A stretch of DNA of 5,182 nucleotides, from the NCBI GenBank assembly GCA_002350445.1, contig DEEV01000122.1, positions 13,720 to 18,901 on the forward strand, written 5' to 3'. Position 1 is the first letter of the stretch. Each line of letters begins with the position of its first letter. The translations under genes and the position numbers were made by a program. Shown piece after piece: positions 1 to 5,182 of this stretch. Below the pieces are notes generated by a model. It saw nothing but the letters and a program-made list of their open reading frames with translations. It had not been told where the DNA came from and made no database searches. This DNA comes from Treponema sp. UBA2869. GTDB taxonomy: Bacteria > Spirochaetota > Spirochaetia > Treponematales > Treponemataceae.

Positions 1-966
1 AATAAAATTAACGTAACAAATTTAAGCAGTCTGCTTGTCCGCCATAAAAATGAATACACTCCTCAAAAACCTATTGATTTAATTCCTTCGCGAGCTTACA
101 GCGGAATAATTATAGATGCACGCGGAAGTTTTCAGGTTCACGGGGAATATATAAGAGATAATGTTTATCCGTGTCTTTTCCCTATGATTTGGGATGAACA
201 GATGAACGTAGTGTTCGAAAAAAATCTTGCTAATCCTGAAATTGTAAAAAGCACAGGTTTAAACGTTTATCATTATTCGGATGACGCCTCATTATACAAG
301 GACAGAATTGGTTCTGATCCGCTTTACATAAAAGCTGTAAAGGTTTTTGGACGCAACAGGACAGACCCGGTTATAAGTCATAACGATGCACTTAAAATTC
401 TTACAATTCCCGAAAACGTAAAGCTTTTGCAGCAGGGAAAAGTTGTGATTCTTCTTGATAAGGAAAATTTAATTTACAAGGTTGCATCTCCTAAAAAGGA
501 CAATGCATATTACATAAAACTGAACGAAGCAAAACAATATTTGTTTAACAACCCTATGCCGGGAGTAGAAATTTCTAACAGTGAACCTGGAATTAAGTTT
601 ACTGCAGATTTAAAATTCTATCCTGATTCGCCGGAACTTTTGCCGTCTGAAAAGAAACGTGTTGAATACATTGCAAATCAGCTTAAGAATATCTTGCAGA
701 CAGCAGGCTACACCGTTCTTGTAGAAGGTCACACGGCAGATTTAGGAAAGCCGACTGGACAGCTGAATCTTTCTATTGAACGTGCAGCTTCTATTAGAAA
801 TGCACTTATTGGCGAAGGAATTGACAGCAAACTGATTTCTTACAAAGGCTACGGTGCATTACAGCCGGCCGCCCCGAACGACACAGAACAGGGCCGGGCT
901 CAGAACAGACGCGTTGAAATTATTGCACGACCTACCACAACCTACATTCAGCGCGACTGGAACTAA
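1..966 (+). CDS. OmpA family protein with N-terminal LPP20/FlgP-like region (5' partial)
   Basis: This is probably a periplasmic envelope protein that anchors to peptidoglycan through its C-terminal OmpA-like domain. The frame is open from base 1 with no stop, giving 321 visible residues. The ATG at 184 is internal, because conserved-looking sequence (YSGIIIDARG at visible residues 33-42, PCLFPMIWDE at 57-66) lies before or across it. The true start and any signal peptide or lipobox lie upstream of the window. Residues ~30-155, including DPVIS-x-x-DALKIL near 122-134 and a VVILLD strand near 148-153, resemble LPP20/FlgP-like proteins as I recall them. Residues ~196-311 are the OmpA-like domain: EGHTAD at 242-247, LSIERA at 257-262 and NRRVEI at 302-307. 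The diamino-acid-binding Arg (R261) is present, but the canonical Asp position of GHTD is Ala (A246), with Asp one residue later (D247). A ten-residue tail ends in QRDWN. An intrinsic terminator follows. The OmpA domain is certain; the exact role is unknown. Confidence 0.9.
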   Translation, partial: NKINVTNLSSLLVRHKNEYTPQKPIDLIPSRAYSGIIIDARGSFQVHGEYIRDNVYPCLFPMIWDEQMNVVFEKNLANPEIVKSTGLNVYHYSDDASLYKDRIGSDPLYIKAVKVFGRNRTDPVISHNDALKILTIPENVKLLQQGKVVILLDKENLIYKVASPKKDNAYYIKLNEAKQYLFNNPMPGVEISNSEPGIKFTADLKFYPDSPELLPSEKKRVEYIANQLKNILQTAGYTVLVEGHTADLGKPTGQLNLSIERAASIRNALIGEGIDSKLISYKGYGALQPAAPNDTEQGRAQNRRVEIIARPTTTYIQRDWN

Positions 967-994
967 ACTTTTCCGAATTTTTAAGCCTGATTTT

Positions 995-1032
995 TTAAGC
1001 TGCGTTTATTTGGGCGCAGCTTAATTTTTTTT
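995..1032 (+). terminator. Intrinsic terminator of the OmpA-type gene
   Basis: A perfect 10-bp inverted repeat (TTAAGCTGCG at 995-1004, CGCAGCTTAA at 1015-1024) encloses a 10-base loop and is followed at once by eight Ts (1025-1032). It starts 28 bases after the OmpA gene's stop codon. On the minus strand the hairpin is followed by an A-run instead of a U-run, so it should act as an intrinsic terminator only for the plus-strand gene. The 3' arm contains the stop codon of the convergent gene, and the T-run is antisense to that gene's last three codons. Confidence 0.88.
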
Positions 1033-2997
1033 GCTCTTTTTACGCATCATTTTTTTCATGCGTTTTTCTATATAAAGGCTCGAGTCGGCTTCGGAAAGTA
1101 AAGGCGTAATCTGGTAGCCGACTTTTTCAGACGGATAGCAGACATACCCCATACTTATAGAAAGTTCAAACGGAGAATGATTATCTTCTGTCCATTTTCT
1201 GCAATCATCATTTATTTTAGAAGAAATTCTCTGATAAGCTTCTTCGGTAAGTCCCGGACAAATAATTGCAAATTCATCGCCACCGATTCTTGCGACAATA
1301 TCATCAGCTCGGAAATTTCCACGCAAAATTATTGATTCTGCAATAATTGCACGGTCTCCGGCTTCGTGACCGTATGTATCATTAATTTTTTTAAGACCAT
1401 CCATATCGCAATAAACAATAATTCCGCGGTTATTCATAGCTTTGGCAAACTTAAGTGTTGTTTCGCCTTTATCGTAAAGACCGCGGCGATTTACAAGACC
1501 TGTAAGTTCATCAGTATTTGCAATAATACCAAGACGGGCATATTTTTGATGAATTTTTGTCTGTTCCTTGTGGACAACTGTATACTCATAAACAGAAGAA
1601 ACAATTGTCGCAGTAAATTTTGCAAGCATATCACAAAAAGGAAAATCCAGAGAACCATAATCAAAAATCATATAACCGTACTGAAGCGTTCCCTGGAACA
1701 ACGCAATAATACAAATTCCATCAGGGGAACCGCTTATTACACCATCCGGAAGAATTCCGTCATTAGGATTAAACTTAAGATTCTTCTTTGATTTTCTTGA
1801 ATCAAAACCGTGCGGCAAATCAAAAGCAGAAAAAACGGATGCTTTACGAGGCAAATTAAAATAATCAAAAGGTGTAGGCATTTCTATCTGCGCATCATAA
1901 AGTACAATGCCAAATGATTTAAGTCCGACATTTTTTATATCATCATTTATTCTTGCCTGAAGTTTTTCGACAGTTATAGAGCCCTGAAGTTCCGTAAAAA
2001 AAGTAAGAATTTTTTGAATCTGACTACGCTTTGAATACCATTCTGTTGCGGGCAAACATGCACAAGAGTTTAAATCTATACCTGTGCTTACGGTGCATGC
2101 TTTTTTTAGTGCAGCTGAATAACCTTTTCGATTGGTAGAATTTCTGAAAATTGGCTCCGCCTGAAGCGAATACGAATCTGGAACCATTTCACCTTCAATC
2201 AGCTCGTAAAGCATTCTTACGCTCTCAGTTCCCTGGTCAAAAATATTCTGCGAAATGGTTGTAAGCGACGGTGAAGTATAACGTCCTCGGTCAAGATTAT
2301 CAAATCCAACTACGACAAAATCTTCGGGAATGCGAAGTTCACGTTTTTTTGCAAAATCAAGAATTGCAAAAGCAATTTCATCGCTAAGACAAATTACCGC
2401 ATCAAAATTGAAATTCTCGTTATACTTAAAATATTCTTCTATTTCGGCAATGGTTTTGTCATATTCAAATTCAGCCTTTATAAGAGTTATATCCTGATTT
2501 GAAATACCTGTCTCTTCCAGAATATCCTTTATAATTTTTGTACGGTTCTTTACTTCTACAGAATTACTTCGAACCCCAATAATGCAAAAGCGTTTACAAC
2601 CTTGAGAAAAAACAAGTTCATTTAAGATTTTTTTATAAGCATCTTTGCATTCAACATAAATTGAAGGAACACCAGGCAAATCAAATGAAATATTTATAAT
2701 GGGAAGCGGCTGAAACGATTTTACAAAAGACGCAAGCTCTGTCTTACTGAGCGAATGCATCTGCGGACCGGAATGAATTATAATTCCATCAAGATTTTTT
2801 TCTGTAACAAAAGATTTTACGGCAGCATATTGATAGCTGAAAGGCACCCTAAGGTCATGCTGACTTCCTATAGGGAAAATATACAGATCAAAATCATACT
2901 TATGACAGGCATGTCTGATTCCGTTAAGGAGCATATCTGTATATTCTGAAACCAAATAGTCAAGTAATAAGGCTATTCGTTTTTTTCTTTTTGCCAT
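1021..2997 (-). CDS. LacI-type substrate-binding domain fused to a GGDEF diguanylate cyclase
   Basis: This complete 658-residue protein is probably a cytoplasmic ligand sensor that makes cyclic di-GMP from two GTP. Residues ~6-290 form a LacI/PurR-type periplasmic-binding-protein fold: N-terminal strand KRIALLLDYL, then VVVGFDN at 228-234 and SPSLTTI at 242-248. The family's N-terminal helix-turn-helix is absent. There is no signal peptide or membrane segment. Residues ~295-475 are unassigned and may be GAF-like, with three cysteines (301, 312, 314). A short linking helix (~474-490) leads to the GGDEF domain (~494-650). That domain has DELTGLVNRRG at 496-506, metal-site D531, IND at 538-540, YGHEAGD at 542-548, GGDEF at 572-576 and K645. 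The catalytic motif is intact, and an RxxD inhibitory site (R563-D566) lies five residues before GGDEF. The C-terminus is very lysine-rich. The start is fixed: an in-frame TGA touches the ATG, with GGTGAG just upstream. The domain calls are secure; the ligand is unknown, and no transport or sugar genes are nearby to suggest one. Confidence 0.95.
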   Translation of the reverse strand: MAKRKKRIALLLDYLVSEYTDMLLNGIRHACHKYDFDLYIFPIGSQHDLRVPFSYQYAAVKSFVTEKNLDGIIIHSGPQMHSLSKTELASFVKSFQPLPIINISFDLPGVPSIYVECKDAYKKILNELVFSQGCKRFCIIGVRSNSVEVKNRTKIIKDILEETGISNQDITLIKAEFEYDKTIAEIEEYFKYNENFNFDAVICLSDEIAFAILDFAKKRELRIPEDFVVVGFDNLDRGRYTSPSLTTISQNIFDQGTESVRMLYELIEGEMVPDSYSLQAEPIFRNSTNRKGYSAALKKACTVSTGIDLNSCACLPATEWYSKRSQIQKILTFFTELQGSITVEKLQARINDDIKNVGLKSFGIVLYDAQIEMPTPFDYFNLPRKASVFSAFDLPHGFDSRKSKKNLKFNPNDGILPDGVISGSPDGICIIALFQGTLQYGYMIFDYGSLDFPFCDMLAKFTATIVSSVYEYTVVHKEQTKIHQKYARLGIIANTDELTGLVNRRGLYDKGETTLKFAKAMNNRGIIVYCDMDGLKKINDTYGHEAGDRAIIAESIILRGNFRADDIVARIGGDEFAIICPGLTEEAYQRISSKINDDCRKWTEDNHSPFELSISMGYVCYPSEKVGYQITPLLSEADSSLYIEKRMKKMMRKKSKKN

Positions 2998-3001
2998 TCA
3001 A

Positions 3002-3007
3002 CTCACC
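3002..3007 (-). promoter_or_regulatory. Ribosome binding site of the LacI-GGDEF gene
   Basis: On the minus strand GGTGAG lies four bases before the ATG at 2997. GGTGA matches the distal part of the full Shine-Dalgarno sequence (AGGAGGTGA), which fits the short spacing. Together with the in-frame TGA directly before the ATG, it fixes the start codon and shows that no longer N-terminus is encoded in this frame. Confidence 0.7.
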
Positions 3008-3017
3008 ACTTATTTAA

Positions 3018-3046
3018 ATACTAACATAAATAAAGGCACTTGTCAT
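3018..3046 (-). promoter_or_regulatory. Candidate sigma-70-type promoter of the LacI-GGDEF gene
   Basis: Read on the minus strand, ATGACA (3046-3041, five of six bases of the -35 consensus) is followed after exactly 17 bases by TAGTAT (3023-3018, four of six bases of the -10 consensus). A TG one base before the -10 box makes an extended -10 element. Transcription would start near 3011, giving a leader of about 14 bases that still contains the ribosome binding site. The -35 box lies just past the helicase stop codon. I see no terminator between the two genes, so read-through from the helicase gene is also possible. This is a sequence match only, in AT-rich DNA where such matches also arise by chance. 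Confidence 0.5.
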
Positions 3047-3049
3047 TCA

Positions 3050-5182
3050 TTAATAGCCGTCTTTTATAATATCCAGCTTTCCTTTCTGGTACTGTGGCAT
3101 AAACTTTTTCCTGGTGCCGGTTTCAAAGGTTACTTCAACAACAAGTTCTCCGCTGTCTGTTGACTGAAAAGTTATTACTCCGTAGCCATAGTCATCGTTA
3201 TAAACTTTCAGACCTTTTTTCCATTTTGCGGCAAGTTCTTTAAGCTCTGTATTTTCTGAATTAGAAGCAAAGGCTGAAGCATCGCGCCCAAATGATGAAT
3301 AGGTTTGAACCTTTTGAGCATTACTGCGCCCAAAACCAAAAGGCACTGTACCCTGAATCTTAAACGAAGTCGCCGCTTCCTGGATAAAACGGCTCGGACG
3401 AACAAATTCCCAATGACCGTACAAAAAGCGCTTTTGCGTGGACGTAATATAAAGATTGTCACGCGCCCGGGTTACACCAACATAAAAAAGACGGCGTTCC
3501 TCTTCAATTTCCGGGCCGGTTTTGTTTCCGTATGGGAACACGCCTTCTTCAAGTCCTGTAATTACAACCCTGTTAAATTCGAGTCCTTTTGTATTGTGAA
3601 GCGTAGAAAGTACAACCGCGTTTCCGTCTGATGAATCTGTTTTTTCACCAACTGTACGCTCAAGCGTTATGGAATCCAAAAAAGCTGCAAGATCTTCCGA
3701 AGTACATTTATAAGGCTTTTCCATTTTCATAAGGTTTCTAAGATTTTCTACACGAGAATCATCTTCGCCGTCTTCGCTGCCCTTGTGGTATTCATCAAGT
3801 TCAGAAAAATGAATTACATCACTAATAAAATCAGCAAGAAGTTTTTCGCCGGAAAAGGAATTCTCAAGCTTTTCAAAAATGCGGATAAATTTTTCGGCAC
3901 CTTCGCACGCCTTTTTAGAAAGGCTCATAAGACTTGAACGCAAAACATCAATAAAATCTGCATAAAGCAGTTCTCCATTTTCTCCGGTTTGCATTCCATT
4001 CTGTAAAATTGTTTTTAAGGTTTTATCTCCAATTCCGCGAGCAGGCTTATTTACAATTCTCTTAAAAGAAACTACATCCCTATGGTTCGCAAAAAATGAA
4101 ATATAAGCCAGCGCATCCTTTATTTCTTCACGTTCAAGAAATTTTAATGAGCCGTAAATTTCGTAAGGAATATTATTGTGAAGAAATTTTGTTTCAAATT
4201 CACGTGCTTGCGAATTCATTCTGTAAAAAACAGCCCAGTCAGAATATCGAGCACCCTGCGCAACAGACTGTTTTATAAGTTCATAAACAAAGTTTGTTTC
4301 AAAAGTCTGATCCGGCAAAAAAGTAAGGACAGGCACATCACCTTCTTCGCGGGCAGAAACTAAAGTTTTTCCAAGGCGGCCTGCATTTTTATTTACAACC
4401 AGATCTGCCGTTTTTAAAATGCTTCCCGTTGATCGATAATTTGTTTCAAGTTTTATAATCTGTGTGCCAGGAAATTTTTCCTGGAAAGTAAGTATATTTT
4501 CTACCTCTGCGCCACGGAAACGGTAAATAGACTGATCGTCATCACCAACAACACAAACATAACTATCGTTACCTTCTTTTACACCAGAAAGCTCCTGTAG
4601 CAGTCTGTACTGCGCAATATTTGAATCCTGATACTCATCTACCATTATTACTTTAAAACGGTTATGAATATAATCTGCAACCTCTTTATTTGCTTCAAGA
4701 ATTTGAACAGGAAGCATAATTAAATCACCAAAATCTACATTTTTTGTTGCTCGCAGACTTTCCTGATATTTTTTATAAATCAGATTCAAATCAAATTCAC
4801 TTTCAATTTTAGAAAGGTCATCATCGGGAGTAAGACAATAATCTTTTGCAAGGGAAATTTGCTTTACCAGAGTTGTATATTCGCGCGGCTTCATTCCCGG
4901 AACTATATCCTTTATTATCGAAGCCATATCATCTTCGTCATAAACTGTAAAAGATGAATCAAGTCCTGTCTGTTCTGCAAATTTTCGCAAAAACCACGAA
5001 CCAAAAGAATGGAAAGTTCTGATTTGCGCGTCTGCGGCACGGCTATCTATGGCAACGGCACGCTCGCGCATTTCGTTTGCAGCTTTTTTTGTAAAGGTAA
5101 CTGCAAGAATGCTCCAGGGCTCTATGTTTTTTTCAGAAATTAAATAGGCAATTTTAGTTGTAATAACGCGGGTTTTTCCAGA
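3050..5182 (-). CDS. uvrD: PcrA/UvrD-type superfamily 1 DNA helicase (5' partial)
   Basis: This is an ATP-dependent 3'-5' DNA helicase of the kind that acts in nucleotide excision repair, mismatch repair and removal of replication blocks. The frame stays open past the ATG at 5071 to the window edge. It begins SGKTR, the end of Walker A, and continues into motif Ia (AVTFTKKAANEM), so 5071 is internal. There are 710 visible residues; only the first few dozen (Q motif, start of Walker A) are missing. Visible motifs: TFHSF at 56-60, Walker B VDEYQDS at 181-187, motif III GDDDQSIYRFRGA at 213-225, motif IV LETNYRS at 245-251, the RGIG motif at 382-385, motif V LHNTKGLEF at 528-536 and motif VI EEERRLFYVGVTRAR at 560-574. 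A Tudor-like C-terminal domain (~653-703, with YGYGVI) follows a linker. That domain is typical of PcrA and UvrD and absent from Rep, which favours the former. Motif III has Phe (F222) where PcrA has its DNA-stacking Trp. The name pcrA would fit equally well. Confidence 0.95.
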   Translation of the reverse strand, partial: SGKTRVITTKIAYLISEKNIEPWSILAVTFTKKAANEMRERAVAIDSRAADAQIRTFHSFGSWFLRKFAEQTGLDSSFTVYDEDDMASIIKDIVPGMKPREYTTLVKQISLAKDYCLTPDDDLSKIESEFDLNLIYKKYQESLRATKNVDFGDLIMLPVQILEANKEVADYIHNRFKVIMVDEYQDSNIAQYRLLQELSGVKEGNDSYVCVVGDDDQSIYRFRGAEVENILTFQEKFPGTQIIKLETNYRSTGSILKTADLVVNKNAGRLGKTLVSAREEGDVPVLTFLPDQTFETNFVYELIKQSVAQGARYSDWAVFYRMNSQAREFETKFLHNNIPYEIYGSLKFLEREEIKDALAYISFFANHRDVVSFKRIVNKPARGIGDKTLKTILQNGMQTGENGELLYADFIDVLRSSLMSLSKKACEGAEKFIRIFEKLENSFSGEKLLADFISDVIHFSELDEYHKGSEDGEDDSRVENLRNLMKMEKPYKCTSEDLAAFLDSITLERTVGEKTDSSDGNAVVLSTLHNTKGLEFNRVVITGLEEGVFPYGNKTGPEIEEERRLFYVGVTRARDNLYITSTQKRFLYGHWEFVRPSRFIQEAATSFKIQGTVPFGFGRSNAQKVQTYSSFGRDASAFASNSENTELKELAAKWKKGLKVYNDDYGYGVITFQSTDSGELVVEVTFETGTRKKFMPQYQKGKLDIIKDGY

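Noticed and set aside
184..186. ATG at 184 as the start of the OmpA-type gene
   Set aside because: The frame is open back to base 1, and the family-like motif CLFPMIWDE spans this ATG, so it is an internal methionine.
860..905. A locally GC-rich patch with GGCCGG-type repeats near the end of the OmpA-type gene
   Set aside because: It encodes the ordinary conserved loop before NRRVEI; the composition is explained by Ala, Pro, Gly and Arg codons, and the imperfect symmetry has no T-run or other context.
1366..1791. A 141-codon open frame on the plus strand inside the LacI-GGDEF gene
   Set aside because: It is antisense to a clear GGDEF-containing gene, its product is low-complexity and matches no family I recognise, and I see no ribosome binding site that singles it out.
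3208..3462. Short open frames inside the helicase gene (3208-3462 minus; 3305-3631, 4096-4278 and 4178-4363 plus) and inside the sensor gene (2755-2949 plus)
   Set aside because: All lie within strongly supported coding sequence in other frames and their translations look like shadow sequence.
5069..5071. ATG at 5071 as the start of the helicase gene
   Set aside because: The same frame continues to the window edge and encodes motif Ia and the end of Walker A, without which the enzyme could not work.
3050..5182. The helicase as part of a defence system such as Gabija (GajB-like)
   Set aside because: It has the full PcrA/UvrD motif set and a Tudor-like C-terminal domain, and no nuclease or OLD-type partner lies beside it in the window.
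1..5182. RNA genes, CRISPR arrays, insertion sequences, attachment sites or an unknown multi-gene system
   Set aside because: Nearly every base is assigned to three recognisable genes. I found no repeat array, tRNA-like fold, transposase fragment or paired direct repeats, and the three genes show no shared pathway.

Overview
The window is AT-rich bacterial DNA holding three protein-coding genes packed almost end to end. Two of them run off the window edges. Protein style suggests a spirochaete, most likely a Treponema-like organism: an OmpA-type peptidoglycan-binding protein with the GHTA variant of the binding motif, a soluble LacI-type sensor fused to a GGDEF domain, and a PcrA/UvrD helicase. 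This placement is inferred from the proteins; there is no rRNA or other phylogenetic marker here.

Layout. Bases 1-966 (+) are the 3' part of a gene whose product joins an N-terminal LPP20/FlgP-like region to a C-terminal OmpA-like domain. The frame is open from base 1, so the ATG at 184 is not the true start. A strong intrinsic terminator (995-1032) follows. Bases 1021-2997 (-) encode a complete 658-residue protein: a LacI/PurR-type ligand-binding domain without its DNA-binding helix-turn-helix, an unassigned GAF-like middle region, and an intact GGDEF diguanylate cyclase domain. Bases 3050-5182 (-) encode a nearly complete PcrA/UvrD superfamily 1 helicase, cut by the window edge inside its Walker A motif.

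The helicase and sensor genes share the minus strand with a 52-bp gap. That gap holds a good candidate promoter and ribosome binding site for the sensor gene. The OmpA-type gene converges on the sensor gene, and its terminator overlaps the sensor gene's stop codon.

The three genes do not form an obvious single pathway. They represent envelope structure, second-messenger signalling and DNA repair. The most interesting gene is the sensor: it has the machinery to turn binding of a small cytoplasmic ligand, probably a sugar or nucleoside, into a change in cyclic di-GMP. I see no convincing new multi-gene system, mobile element, CRISPR array or RNA gene. No gene-free stretch exceeds about 55 bases.
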